Below are positions 18,031 to 27,950 of a DNA stretch of 55,316 bases, piece after piece. Each line of letters opens with the position of its first letter. Position 1 is the first letter of the stretch. The stretch is from positions 1 through 55,316 of IMG/VR virus record IMGVR_UViG_3300025151_000045. The stretch is one strand, 5' to 3'. This stretch comes from a virus. A program made the position numbers and the translations under genes. The notes beneath the pieces are model-generated. The model did not search any database and had not been told where the DNA came from. It saw nothing but the letters and a program-made list of their open reading frames with translations.

Positions 18031-21000
18031 TTAACAAAGTTGTTTTGAGGTTACTCTAGTATTTGATCCCACAGTTTCTACATAGCATATTTCATTTGGC
18101 GAGGTAGATAGTCTAAACCACCCTGGAGCTAATACCCCCAAAGATGTTCCACTCTGATCCAAAAATATGTTGTCTCCAATTTCAGGAAGCGTACCAGTAC
18201 CATCATGATAATACGTTTGATTATATACAGGGACTGAACATATAGTAGTAAAATCTGCCATAGGTCTAGTTGAAGAAAATGATTTATACTCTGTACAAGT
18301 AGTACACTCACAGCAAACATCATCTATACTCGAACCATCGTAACATAAATCAAGTAACGTAGATTGCCTGTAATCAAAAACTAAATACAAGTAATCATTA
18401 GTGCTAGATGCAGGCATAGTAAATGAACCTCTATAGGTTTGTGGTGCATTACTAGTGTCTGTAGTGACAGGAGTAGCTAAAGACAATAATGTATTGATAT
18501 CAGCTGGAGTATTAGTATATTCTGTTGAAGAAACTAAATATGCAAAATTATCTGTGGCTGTATCAAAAACAAAGTTGTCAGGAGAAATTTGGCGTGAAGA
18601 CATAAACACAACACTTCCATCAATAGGTATAGATGGCGTTCCTTGTGCACCTGACAATACTTGATATTGAGAAACAATAGGAAAGGATCCAGATCCAAAA
18701 ACTACAGCTTGTGAATTTAAAGGTGAAAAAACAGTTGAAGATAAATAGCTGTGTCCATTATGAATACTTTGCCCTGCCTCACTCTGACTTGTCACACATA
18801 CTGAAATAACATTTAATATCTTAGGTACAGGACATTCAAAATTAAAAGTAAATGTAGAAACAGTAGCGTTTCCAGTAATAACAATGTCAGCTGTTTGAAT
18901 ATGAGGTATATCTTTATTAAAAGAAATAGATCCAGATGCAGTAACGTTAGTCTGTGTAGTATCTATACTGTTGTAGGTTACCTTGATGTCAATATCAGAA
19001 CCTGCTAAATCTTCAGTATAGTTCATTACAGCACTACCTACAGCACTATCGTAATCAACACAAAACCTAACCACCTGACCAGCTGTTACAGTTATTTCTT
19101 TTCTACCCCCACAACTAAAACATGGCTCATTAATAGGTATCTCAGTTTCGTTGGAGTGTAAAATATATTCATCCATATAAGGATCATAACCACCTAGTTT
19201 CTGCGTGTAAAAAGATCCTTGAAATAAATCTCTAAACCAAGAGTCCATACCCACTTCAGATACTACGTCAAGCTTTTCTGCTTGCCCTGCACCATCCAGT
19301 TTTAATACCACTCCTCTTTTTGCATCAGTAAAGAACTTCTCTCTTCCCCATTGAACATAACTTTCTGGATTAAAACTTATACCATACTTTTCAGTTCTAG
19401 CAATTTGAGTTCCTAAAACCTCAGGGACAGAAGTAATTGCACCACCACCAGTAGAGTCACTCAACAAGTTTTTCCCCACTAACACATAAGATATTCTATC
19501 TTCTTGCAAAACCAACATGTCTGTTTCTCTTGCATCTAAAACTTGAATATCCCCAAACGTCTGTTCTAAAGTTTTAAAATTTGCTAATCCTAAATTAAAT
19601 TCATTTAATCTATTTATGTTTTGTTCTTGACTATAAGTTCCACTATAAGTTACATCAGCAAACCTTCTAATAGCTCTATAGTTTTCATCTGTGGTTATAT
19701 TAGTTCTATTTCCAAATAAAAAGAATTGCTGACTTAAAGAATCTAATATTCTAAAACTTTCCACGCCATTGCCAAAAGTAAAACAATTGTAAAAATCTAA
19801 ATTAATAACCCCCTCTGTGCCAGCTGCAATATCTTGACTTACATCGTTGTTAGCAGTTATACCTAAGTGATTACCATTAGCATCTATACCATAAGTCTCA
19901 GCACTTTCGTAATAAAGATCAGCATTAGCATCTGTAGGAATAGTTTCAAAAACAATAGTGTTGGGGTTTTTTGTAACTACAATCTCAACCTCTAAAGAGT
20001 TGCCCTTTTTTCTACCACTGCAAAATGGATATCCACCAACTACTCGCATGAATAAATAATCTTGTCCAGCAGTAGCATTTGGAACCTCGTAAAATTGAAT
20101 TTGAGATGTGCCTTGCAATGCTAAATAACTATCACTTCCTGGATCAATTTGGAATGTACCACTAGATGTGCCTTGAGCTAGTGTAGAATAGTACACAGCA
20201 GCTCCAGATCCAGCGTCATCTATGCAATCTATAGTGTCATCAGGAGAGTTTTGCCATCTCGCTACCAATCCCTCTCCTTCAAAAAACTCTTGAAAGTTAG
20301 GGTAATTAGCACTAGAGACAATACTTACTGGTGTTATATCATTAGTACCTAGCAGTGATTCTTTAGCACCACATGTGTCCTTGCATTTCTTTTGAGCATC
20401 TCTTCTTACTCTTACATATATGTCAACTATATCTCCAGCCTCTACAGTCCATCTAGTTGCTGTGGCAGCTGATCCTGAATATACTGGATAATCAACAAAC
20501 AAGTAATCTTTATCTCCAGAACCCACTAAAGAAGCTCCATTAGTGTCTCTATCTTTTTTACTAGTTACATCTATGTTTCCACTTGTAAACACCTGAGTCA
20601 AGCTATTGTCAGCACTAAAACAACTTTCCTTAACTTTCATGTAGACGCCAGCTCTTTGATTAGTAACCTCAACATTACTAGGATCTGTTCCAGTTAAAAA
20701 GTTTCTTTCTTTATTTTGCTTGTCTAAAACCTCAACTTCACAGCATCTATCTACAGGTCCATTAACATCAGCCTTAGGTCTAAGGAAATCTCCAACCTCT
20801 ACTTTTTGTTGGTTTTCTCCCTCCAATTGTATCCAGGTAATATTGGTTCCTGTTTCAGCGTACCAGTTAGTTGCGTATATGGTTTGATATAAATATCTAT
20901 CAGGTTTTATGTACCACCTATAAAACTTAGCCCATGAAGGTGCTTGTTGACTTATAGGAATGTTAGCCACTAAAGTATTTTTAAAACCTACAGCAGAGCA

Positions 21001-22857
21001 AGGCACATAGACACTGTTGTTTTCACTCACCTGAACTGTAGACTGTCTTCCAAACTCATCTAAGTAAGCAATCCCTACCTCATAATTTCTGTCAGTATGT
21101 AAACTTTTATTACTTGTTACATTTTGAGAATAACCAGTTGCTCCTGTTATTTGAAAGGTTTCAGCAAGTAAGGGGTTTAAGTTTGTTGTCTCTTTGTAAG
21201 AGGCAGCTAGTATTCTAAATGAAACAGTGTTGTTTCCTGGAGAGCTAGGAACATACATTGATTCTCCACCATTAGATCCATTGTATCCTGTCCTAAATAT
21301 TGTCCAGGTATTTGAAGCTGAAGTCTTAGGCGTACTGATGTTGCAGTTATAAACATCTGTTAGCGTGCCTCCTAAAGCACAATTATTTACCTGCTGTATG
21401 TTAGTAACTGCTGGATTAGTGTTAGTTAGGTTAGCCCCTATTGCTGATCTAAATTCTGAACTATTTACCACGTCATATACAGTTGCATAGGTTTGTGGTA
21501 GAGTATAAGTTAACTCTATGGTAAATGGTGAGTTACCACCAGTGGGGGCGTCTATAGCTGGTGGAGGCGTATAAAGGGATTGAGTTACATAGTTATGGTG
21601 TTCTATGTTTATAGAAAAATACCATATGGTATTAATATTTAATTCTGCGTTAGATAAATCAAAAGTAACTGTTTGATTAGTAAACGTTCCTTGACTATTA
21701 CCTAAGATAGAAACAGCACCACTTGCAAAACTTGTGGTAAAAGCATTAAAATTTATCGCCTCTCCATTCTGCTCTAAAATGTAATCCATGTTAGTAAGAG
21801 CACCACTACTGGTAGTAAGGTCGTATCCTTCTAAATAATTACCATACATTATTCTATTACCCATTAATGTTTGAGCTTGTGCTAATCTTGGCACATTATC
21901 AAAAAGTCTTAACACTTCAGACTCAGGAAGTATGGTGTATGTTTTACTATTGTCAAAAGCAATAGTGTGTAAAGTGTTGTCAGGAAGATCTTTATCAACC
22001 CTTTCTACTACTCTAATAAAATTGTCATCTGCAAACTTAAAACATATGTCATAGCCAACCACTTCTTCAGGTCCAGTATTAACAGTTACATCAACAGCGT
22101 TAAATTCATTTAACATGCCACTGTTAGTAAAGTTGTCAGTGTTTATAAAAAATGGTCTAGGATCAAAAGCGATCTGAGTAAATGGTGATAAAGAACTATA
22201 TTGCCCATCCTGATATTTATATCTATAAGCAAAACTTACAAACCTATCCTCTAAATAATTAACATTATGCTGGGTGTTAAGAAGATCAATAGTTGGAGCC
22301 AACATAGGTGGCTTTTTAATGACATAAATTAAATGTTCATTACCATTATCCAAACTAGCACCATAAGACCTTTTAACGTTTAACTGTTTGGGAGGATTAT
22401 AGTTATCTGTAAAAAACAATAAGTCCTCTATAATATTAACACTATTGATGAGGTATTTAGGATTAAAGTTTAACGCAGTTCTAATACCTGATCCATCATC
22501 TATAGATTGAACTATGTATGTAAGTGTAGATGAGCTTACATTAAAAGAAACTATTAAGTCAGCTATATTAGTTGAAGATACTGGATTAGCAGGATCATGA
22601 ACAAACCAGTAGAGAGTTTCATTAGCACCATCTTCAAAAGCACCTATACATATAGCTTGAGATGATAAAGCCTGACCTCCATAACTTAATGTGGTAATAG
22701 CAGCATTACCCTTAGTGTTTTCTAAAGATCCAATATCTGTTAGCTCAGTATTACCTACCCTAACATTTAATGCATCAATATACTCACCATCTGGCAATAA
22801 GCGTTCATCAACGCTTTTATTCATCCTACCTTTTATAAAACTACGAACTAACTTCAT
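18031..22857 (-). CDS. Muzzle/tail stabilization protein (1608 aa)
   Basis: The N-terminus contains GRMNKSVDERLLPDGEYIDA followed by LNVRV, a hallmark of the long tail-stabilization or muzzle proteins of crAss-like and related Bacteroidota podoviruses. The next several hundred residues are beta-rich with propeller-like repeats (for example LINSVNIIEDLLFFTDNYNP). The C-terminus has a dense Cys cluster (DVCCECTTCTEY). In the virion this protein would form the distal tail tube and close the portal channel. Its stop lies just before the next structural gene and its start overlaps the ring-protein gene by one base. Size is at the large end for the family. Confidence 0.75.
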   Translation of the reverse strand: MKLVRSFIKGRMNKSVDERLLPDGEYIDALNVRVGNTELTDIGSLENTKGNAAITTLSYGGQALSSQAICIGAFEDGANETLYWFVHDPANPVSSTNIADLIVSFNVSSSTLTYIVQSIDDGSGIRTALNFNPKYLINSVNIIEDLLFFTDNYNPPKQLNVKRSYGASLDNGNEHLIYVIKKPPMLAPTIDLLNTQHNVNYLEDRFVSFAYRYKYQDGQYSSLSPFTQIAFDPRPFFINTDNFTNSGMLNEFNAVDVTVNTGPEEVVGYDICFKFADDNFIRVVERVDKDLPDNTLHTIAFDNSKTYTILPESEVLRLFDNVPRLAQAQTLMGNRIMYGNYLEGYDLTTSSGALTNMDYILEQNGEAINFNAFTTSFASGAVSILGNSQGTFTNQTVTFDLSNAELNINTIWYFSINIEHHNYVTQSLYTPPPAIDAPTGGNSPFTIELTYTLPQTYATVYDVVNSSEFRSAIGANLTNTNPAVTNIQQVNNCALGGTLTDVYNCNISTPKTSASNTWTIFRTGYNGSNGGESMYVPSSPGNNTVSFRILAASYKETTNLNPLLAETFQITGATGYSQNVTSNKSLHTDRNYEVGIAYLDEFGRQSTVQVSENNSVYVPCSAVGFKNTLVANIPISQQAPSWAKFYRWYIKPDRYLYQTIYATNWYAETGTNITWIQLEGENQQKVEVGDFLRPKADVNGPVDRCCEVEVLDKQNKERNFLTGTDPSNVEVTNQRAGVYMKVKESCFSADNSLTQVFTSGNIDVTSKKDRDTNGASLVGSGDKDYLFVDYPVYSGSAATATRWTVEAGDIVDIYVRVRRDAQKKCKDTCGAKESLLGTNDITPVSIVSSANYPNFQEFFEGEGLVARWQNSPDDTIDCIDDAGSGAAVYYSTLAQGTSSGTFQIDPGSDSYLALQGTSQIQFYEVPNATAGQDYLFMRVVGGYPFCSGRKKGNSLEVEIVVTKNPNTIVFETIPTDANADLYYESAETYGIDANGNHLGITANNDVSQDIAAGTEGVINLDFYNCFTFGNGVESFRILDSLSQQFFLFGNRTNITTDENYRAIRRFADVTYSGTYSQEQNINRLNEFNLGLANFKTLEQTFGDIQVLDARETDMLVLQEDRISYVLVGKNLLSDSTGGGAITSVPEVLGTQIARTEKYGISFNPESYVQWGREKFFTDAKRGVVLKLDGAGQAEKLDVVSEVGMDSWFRDLFQGSFYTQKLGGYDPYMDEYILHSNETEIPINEPCFSCGGRKEITVTAGQVVRFCVDYDSAVGSAVMNYTEDLAGSDIDIKVTYNSIDTTQTNVTASGSISFNKDIPHIQTADIVITGNATVSTFTFNFECPVPKILNVISVCVTSQSEAGQSIHNGHSYLSSTVFSPLNSQAVVFGSGSFPIVSQYQVLSGAQGTPSIPIDGSVVFMSSRQISPDNFVFDTATDNFAYLVSSTEYTNTPADINTLLSLATPVTTDTSNAPQTYRGSFTMPASSTNDYLYLVFDYRQSTLLDLCYDGSSIDDVCCECTTCTEYKSFSSTRPMADFTTICSVPVYNQTYYHDGTGTLPEIGDNIFLDQSGTSLGVLAPGWFRLSTSPNEICYVETVGSNTRVTSKQLC

Positions 22858-23780
22858 TATTTAATCCATTTAGCTTGCCCTCTTAAGTTCATTAAAAGCC
22901 TGCCAGGATGAATGTTACTCAATCTTATTTTGGCATTTCTTAATAGAGCAGATTTATTTTTTTGAGTTCTTCTTACTATGTATTCCTGAACCCCTACTTT
23001 ACTTTTTAAAATAGCATATTCTATATATGCATACACATATTCTTCAAACAATTTATTAACTGTTATTTTGCTATTGTCTCCATTGTATAAGCCATCAGAT
23101 ATGTACTCTAAAATGCAGGACTCACCTGACATTCCAGAACTAAAATTTATAACGCCAGCTTTTTGATCAATCCTAAATGTAGGGTTTTGGTTTGCTGTTT
23201 CTGTGTTTAATCCAAATCTTGCACCAATGTTATAATCAAAATACCAGCACCCATCAATATTCCATCCATCCATTCCATGGTAAGGACTCCCTTCGTTTAA
23301 GTAAATACTTGTTTTTGTTTTATCTAATCTTGCCTGATCTATTTCTGAGTTGTTTGGACGTAAAACATTTCCATCAGCGTCAAACAAAATCTTACAATTA
23401 TTGTCTTGCAGATATGCATCAGAGCTAATAGCTTGAATATTTTCAGTTAAAGGGAATAAAGTTCCATTCTTCCATAGTGATATTCTAATCCAATTAACAT
23501 AATCTGGTGGTAAAACAAAACGCAAGTTTTCACACACATCTAATTGTAAAACCTTAGTTTCTTTAAATGCATCGTAATTTAATTCTTGAATAGCTCGTTT
23601 AGCATGAAATAATATTTTGTATCTCTCCTCATTATTTACTAAGGAGTGATTGCCCTGATACATTAATAAAAAATTATTAACAATATCTTCCAATGAAACA
23701 TATTGGTATGAACCCCAGTTAGCATTTTCTGGAGCTACTCCTCCATTCTCATAATATTGATACGCTGATATATATGCCAT
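22857..23780 (-). CDS. Tail tubular/ring protein (307 aa)
   Basis: The segment YVSLEDIVNNFLLMYQG, followed by RYKILFHAKRAIQELNYDAF, is characteristic of ring or tail-tubular proteins of crAss-like podoviruses that stack below the portal. PPDYVNWIRIS is another conserved-looking stretch. The gene shares its start/stop base with neighbours on both sides, so stoichiometry is probably set by coupled translation with the second ring protein and the muzzle. Confidence 0.72.
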   Translation of the reverse strand: MAYISAYQYYENGGVAPENANWGSYQYVSLEDIVNNFLLMYQGNHSLVNNEERYKILFHAKRAIQELNYDAFKETKVLQLDVCENLRFVLPPDYVNWIRISLWKNGTLFPLTENIQAISSDAYLQDNNCKILFDADGNVLRPNNSEIDQARLDKTKTSIYLNEGSPYHGMDGWNIDGCWYFDYNIGARFGLNTETANQNPTFRIDQKAGVINFSSGMSGESCILEYISDGLYNGDNSKITVNKLFEEYVYAYIEYAILKSKVGVQEYIVRRTQKNKSALLRNAKIRLSNIHPGRLLMNLRGQAKWIK

Positions 23781-24649
23781 TATCTAGTTCTTTTTGTTGG
23801 TAAATTTACACTCTCCTCAGCATCTTGCTCTTTCTGTTCAGCTTGCCCAAAGTTTACAACTGCAATTTCTCTAATAGACATGCCTGCGTACTGAAGTATC
23901 TTATTAACTATGTCTGTTGAATCTGACAATGGCAATTCAAAGTCTTGATAATTAGCAAGTGATGGGTTAAATATAGCCTCTCCTGTCTCTGCACCAGCAG
24001 CATCTGTTAGCGTTGAATATGTCCAGTTTGGTGTTTTAGGATATCTAACGTAAGTTAGTCCACAAGATAATGTGCATCCAGATGTAGGTGCTGGAAACAA
24101 AGTAATTTGATTACTTAAATTACCATACGTTCCACCTGGAGGAGCTCCTGATCCTGGACCTTCTGTAGCAGGATATCCTTGTTGTGTAAGAATATAAGCT
24201 GGAAAAAGAGTTGATGGTGCAGTTAAATTAGATCTTAACAACCTTCGTATTTGATATTCACTTACTCGTTCTGCTTCCTTATTTGCAACATCGTCAGATG
24301 CTCTAGAACAGTTTTGCCCCCAAATAACCTCTACGAAAGTATACCAATCATTAGGTAAGTCAAATGTTTGTGTAGATACTTGAGGGGTAAGAGATAGTGA
24401 CAAGTTTTGAAATTGAGTAAACGTATCTATAACTTCTTGTATCTGTCTGTTAATATCAGCACTTTCAGTTCCAGAAAGTCTTTGGTTCTCTGCGTTAATC
24501 TGCTTGTTAAATTCATAAAAATAATCCTGAAATAAATCTAACTGTGCCTGCTCTGCAAACAAGTTAAAGTCTATTGGGGATATATATCCATAGTTATTTT
24601 TATTAAGAATAGAGAGTACAGTTTCTCTAACACGATTTATCATTGACAT
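23780..24649 (-). CDS. Ring/head-tail connector protein (289 aa)
   Basis: The N-terminal pattern NNYGYISPIDFNLFAEQAQL with DLFQDYF matches a second class of head-tail ring proteins found beside the previous one in crAss-like phages. LPNDWYTFVEVIW follows near residue 100. It is the first gene after a terminator and a TATCTTTG promoter-like element, so it starts a new transcription unit containing both ring proteins and the muzzle. Confidence 0.7.
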   Translation of the reverse strand: MSMINRVRETVLSILNKNNYGYISPIDFNLFAEQAQLDLFQDYFYEFNKQINAENQRLSGTESADINRQIQEVIDTFTQFQNLSLSLTPQVSTQTFDLPNDWYTFVEVIWGQNCSRASDDVANKEAERVSEYQIRRLLRSNLTAPSTLFPAYILTQQGYPATEGPGSGAPPGGTYGNLSNQITLFPAPTSGCTLSCGLTYVRYPKTPNWTYSTLTDAAGAETGEAIFNPSLANYQDFELPLSDSTDIVNKILQYAGMSIREIAVVNFGQAEQKEQDAEESVNLPTKRTR

Positions 24650-24667
24650 TTTTCAACCTATTTCTTA

Positions 24668-24675
24668 CAAAGATA
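24668..24675 (-). promoter_or_regulatory. Putative -7 promoter element TATCTTTG
   Basis: On the - strand TATCTTTG fits TAnnTTTG and sits 18 bases before the start of the ring-protein gene, immediately after a terminator hairpin. That arrangement supports a new transcript starting here. No -33 element is evident, because the terminator T-run occupies that position. Confidence 0.45.
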
Positions 24676-24678
24676 ACC

Positions 24679-24711
24679 AAAAAAAAAGAGCACCTTAAAA
24701 AAGTGCTCTTT
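24679..24711 (-). terminator. Rho-independent terminator after head accessory gene
   Basis: Reading the - strand, AAAGAGCAC pairs with GTGCTCTTT across a 9-base loop and is followed by a run of 9 T. It lies 21 bases after the stop of the 181-aa head accessory gene and separates the capsid unit from the ring/muzzle unit. Confidence 0.8.
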
Positions 24712-24732
24712 AGTAGTAGTGAGTAAAATGAA

Positions 24733-25278
24733 TTAAGTTAATTCAATACCAATAACCTTGATGTCATCAGCTGAAATTAATGCATCTCCTATTTCGTTAT
24801 AAGATGGCTCATTCCATTTAGTCTGTAAAGCTCTAACAATTTGTGATTGAACAGTGTCTCTAGCCACCTCACTGCCAGCAGCAATTGGGGTGTGAGTCAA
24901 TGTAATTAAATCATTACCACTAGTAGGGGCATCATACGCTATAGTAGTAGTACTAGTAGAAAGTTGTTCTACTAACCCTACATCAACACCTGAAACCAAT
25001 ACGCCAGTTGAGGCAGTTCCTGAATGAATAAAGAAAGTTTTCCCTGAAACTACAGGAATTACTGCTGATGGCTCTAACTTAGCTAATGTTAAATTGTTGT
25101 CATCAACTTTAGTTAAAACTTCGTAATAATAATTGTCAGTGGATTGATGTAAGATATCTCCAGGGCTTACATTGGCAAATAAATTACCTGTTGTTTTTAT
25201 ATCTACACCAATACTAGGTGTTGTGGACGTTCCAGTTACAACTAAGTCTTGCACTGGTATATTTAAAAACTTTTCCAT
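24733..25278 (-). CDS. Head accessory protein, paralogue of the next upstream gene (181 aa)
   Basis: Starts MEKFLNIPVQDLVVTG and ends with ALISADDIKVIGIELT. The start and C-terminal half parallel the 93-aa neighbour (MQKFLSIPV; LIEQAST versus LVEQLST; a Trp followed by a conserved tail), with an extra approximately 70-residue insertion. Position between capsid and ring genes suggests a head decoration or auxiliary protein. It precedes a strong terminator. Family not named. Confidence 0.65.
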   Translation of the reverse strand: MEKFLNIPVQDLVVTGTSTTPSIGVDIKTTGNLFANVSPGDILHQSTDNYYYEVLTKVDDNNLTLAKLEPSAVIPVVSGKTFFIHSGTASTGVLVSGVDVGLVEQLSTSTTTIAYDAPTSGNDLITLTHTPIAAGSEVARDTVQSQIVRALQTKWNEPSYNEIGDALISADDIKVIGIELT

Positions 25279-25282
25279 AATA

Positions 25283-25564
25283 CTAAGTTAATGCGATTCC
25301 ACTTACTGCGAAAGGCAGGTTAGAAACTGGTTTAGTAACATCTCTCCAAGGCTGTTGTAAAGCTAGCACAACTTCATCTTGAATTTTATCTCTCATTGTT
25401 TCTACTCCTGCACCAGCAGTAGCATGAGTTAGAGTTGCTATCTTTCCAGATCCATAAGAAATAGTCACTGTTGTAGTAGACGCTTGCTCAATTAATTTAA
25501 TGTCATTACAGGAAACGAGCTGATTTTGTTCCCCTGTGACTGGTATACTTAAAAACTTTTGCAT
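25283..25564 (-). CDS. Small head accessory protein (93 aa)
   Basis: The start is set at ATG 25564 (MQKFLSIPVTGEQ) rather than 19 codons upstream for two reasons: its paralogue begins at the same place (MEKFLNIPV), and a TACCTTTG promoter-like element lies just upstream, inside the longer frame. The protein is a compact beta-rich domain with VTISYGSGKIATLTHA. Role as a head auxiliary protein is inferred from gene order and paralogy. Confidence 0.62.
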   Translation of the reverse strand: MQKFLSIPVTGEQNQLVSCNDIKLIEQASTTTVTISYGSGKIATLTHATAGAGVETMRDKIQDEVVLALQQPWRDVTKPVSNLPFAVSGIALT

Positions 25565-25594
25565 GTTTAAAAAATTAAGTTGGTTAATAATAAA

Positions 25595-25602
25595 CAAAGG
25601 TA
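25595..25602 (-). promoter_or_regulatory. Putative -7 promoter element TACCTTTG
   Basis: On the - strand TACCTTTG fits TAnnTTTG, 30 bases before the 93-aa gene. An ATTG 16 bases further upstream could be a weak -33 element. It supports the shorter start of that gene. Confidence 0.4.
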
Positions 25603-25627
25603 ATAAAAAAACCTCAGTCAATATCCT

Positions 25628-26404
25628 TTAAGATTCTAGGTAATTTTCAAGTTGTTTTTCTAAAATCTTTAAAGTTTCTAACCCATCGTCAGACTGTAAA
25701 AAAGAAGCTAATATGTAATCCTTACTTTCTCCATAAGGGACAGTAAGAACTTTCTTCTTATTGGTTTTTAGGTTAAAATAAACATCTTTATTGTTCTTAT
25801 AAGAAAGAATACCATAAGTAAAGAAGTCATGAACTTTAGATACTAACTCTAACATAGGATCATTTAACACATCCATAAAGTCTGAAGGATGTTGTCTAGC
25901 AAAAAGTAGAACATCACGCTTTACTTCTGCTGAACTCATCTTATCTGTATTAGCACCTAACGCTGATCTAGCCACTTGCACAGCCCTGTTAATGTCTAAT
26001 TCTCTAGCTGCAATTAAAGCATCTACTTCAGTAGTAATTCTAGCCACCTCAATATTTGCATCTTTCTCTTCATTTACCTCTTCAAAAAGATATCCATTGT
26101 CTGGATGTAGGTGTAAAAACTTTTGTAATACTTGATTTTCTTTACGCACAGTTAAAAAACCATCTTCAAAAACAATAGGCTGCATGATTGCGTTACCATC
26201 TTGCTCATCTTCATAAGGTGATTTTTGATTTATAGCATATCTTAATGGTCTGTTTTGACCTAAAGATTCATCGAAATATAAAAGGGGTTTTCTTTTAGTG
26301 TGTTTAGAAAGTAACATATACACCAAGGGTGCAGCATCTCTTTTAAGTTTATAGATCTTATCTACATACTTATTCTTAACTGGTTTGTTTTTTGTTTTTT
26401 GCAT
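25628..26404 (-). CDS. Conserved head-module protein downstream of capsid (258 aa)
   Basis: A soluble, charged helical protein with a basic N-terminus (MQKTKNKPVKNKYVDKIYKL) and a central acidic stretch. It lies just after the major capsid gene, past a terminator. A gene of similar size in this place occurs in crAss-like phages, where its role in head assembly is not well defined. No catalytic motif seen. Confidence 0.55.
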   Translation of the reverse strand: MQKTKNKPVKNKYVDKIYKLKRDAAPLVYMLLSKHTKRKPLLYFDESLGQNRPLRYAINQKSPYEDEQDGNAIMQPIVFEDGFLTVRKENQVLQKFLHLHPDNGYLFEEVNEEKDANIEVARITTEVDALIAARELDINRAVQVARSALGANTDKMSSAEVKRDVLLFARQHPSDFMDVLNDPMLELVSKVHDFFTYGILSYKNNKDVYFNLKTNKKKVLTVPYGESKDYILASFLQSDDGLETLKILEKQLENYLES

Positions 26405-26427
26405 TTTATTTTATTTAATTAAATTTT

Positions 26428-26456
26428 AAAAAAGGGGGAGGCGTTAACCTCCCCTT
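26428..26456 (-). terminator. Rho-independent terminator after major capsid gene
   Basis: On the - strand AAGGGGAGG pairs with CCTCCCCCTT around a 6-base loop, followed by T residues. Located 15 bases after the capsid stop codon; probably trims a capsid-rich transcript, with partial read-through to the next head gene. Confidence 0.8.
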
Positions 26457-26470
26457 AATTGTAATCAATA

Positions 26471-27925
26471 CTAATCTTCCATCAAGAAGAAGTTGTTAGC
26501 ACCTAAAGTACAAACAGCTCTTTCAGATAAGAAGTTTACTTCCATAACATCTTTTCCAGAAGTTCTTGCACCACCAGCAGAACCAGTAATCCAAGTTTTG
26601 TAACGTCTGTCTTCAGTTTCAGAAGCTCTGTAACGAACATGAAGGAAAGGTCTTTTAGCGTTCTTCCCTAAGATTTGATCATAAACAGTAGTAGAACCTG
26701 CAGGAACCATAAGTCCATAGATTTTACCAGCGTTAATACCACCTCTCATAGAAGCATCGTTAAGATATTTCCAGTCAGATTTGTAGAAGTCATAACCTCT
26801 TCTAAACCCTGTGAAACCAAGGTTAAGAGCCATTTCTTCATCATTGTCAAATAATCCATAAGAAGTACCACCTGCACCATAAGAATTTTGAGCAGCTAAC
26901 ATGTCATCAATGTCAAAGCTTAATTCTCTGTTTACAAATAATACATTCTCTTCGATAGAACCTTGCTTATCTAATCTCTGAATAATTGCATCAAAGTCAG
27001 CTAAAGCAGCTGGAGCACCTTGGAAAACATTTCCTCTGTTTTTAACAACATAGAAAACACCTTGAGATCCACCTTGACCATCTGTACCACCTGCATTACC
27101 AAAGAATTTAGCAGCACCAGATGCGTTGTCAGCTGGAACAGCTTCAACCATCGCAGTCTCTAAATAATCATCATATCTCATTCGAGTATCAGACTCAGAT
27201 TTTAAATACCAAAGGTATCCATTTGCTCCTTGCTCAGATGTAATTTCAATCCAACCAATTTGAGCCATATCTGAACCATTAACAGCGTACTTGTCTTTAA
27301 TGATTATTGGGTTATTTTCAAAGATGTAGTCATCAGATTCTAAGCTATCTTCCATAGAATCAGTTCCTTTTTTGAACTCTGATCCATAAATGAAAACAGT
27401 TAAAGTATCTGTTGTTGCAAATGTTTGACCACCTGTCTCATAGTAAGCTACATCAAAAGTACCAGCTGCATAATTAACATCAGTAACCACAGCTTTATTA
27501 AATAAAGTTGAAGCACCTGTATTTGCTGAAATCATTACAGTTTGGTTTTTTCTAATAGCAATACCACCTTGACCAGCAGTAGTTGTTCCACCACCTGCAA
27601 GGGTAGGGGCTAATGTGTCACTTACAGTAATAGTTGCTGTTTCTGAAGCAGCAGCTGAACCTGAAGCACAGTCTACATATTTAATGTGCAATCTGCCTTG
27701 TTCTGCCCATTTAATAAGGTCAGAGTTAGAAGGCATTTCTGCTCCTACCATTCTTAGGAAAGAGCTTATACTTCTATTACCATATCTTTCAAATTCTTTT
27801 TCATAAGTATCAGGTAAATACTGATTCATGAAATTAAAATCTGCGTTAGTAAGGTAATTAGTACTAAGGGCTACTCGTTCTGCACTTGGAATCAAGTCAA
27901 ACCCTGGAGTTGCTAATACACTCAT
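26471..27925 (-). CDS. Major capsid protein (484 aa, crAss-like HK97 type)
   Basis: Residues about 40-85 (YEKEFERYGNRSISSFLRMV then GAEMPSNSDLIKWAEQGRLH) are the recognisable N-terminal signature of crAss-like major capsid proteins, and the length of 484 aa is normal. The gene follows a scaffold-like protein and is closed by a strong terminator, as expected for the most abundant virion protein. The encoded GroEL/GroES and the GroES-like protein near the terminase may assist its folding (inference). Confidence 0.85.
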   Translation of the reverse strand: MSVLATPGFDLIPSAERVALSTNYLTNADFNFMNQYLPDTYEKEFERYGNRSISSFLRMVGAEMPSNSDLIKWAEQGRLHIKYVDCASGSAAASETATITVSDTLAPTLAGGGTTTAGQGGIAIRKNQTVMISANTGASTLFNKAVVTDVNYAAGTFDVAYYETGGQTFATTDTLTVFIYGSEFKKGTDSMEDSLESDDYIFENNPIIIKDKYAVNGSDMAQIGWIEITSEQGANGYLWYLKSESDTRMRYDDYLETAMVEAVPADNASGAAKFFGNAGGTDGQGGSQGVFYVVKNRGNVFQGAPAALADFDAIIQRLDKQGSIEENVLFVNRELSFDIDDMLAAQNSYGAGGTSYGLFDNDEEMALNLGFTGFRRGYDFYKSDWKYLNDASMRGGINAGKIYGLMVPAGSTTVYDQILGKNAKRPFLHVRYRASETEDRRYKTWITGSAGGARTSGKDVMEVNFLSERAVCTLGANNFFLMED

Positions 27926-27950
27926 TTTTTCATTTTTTTAGTTTAAAAAT

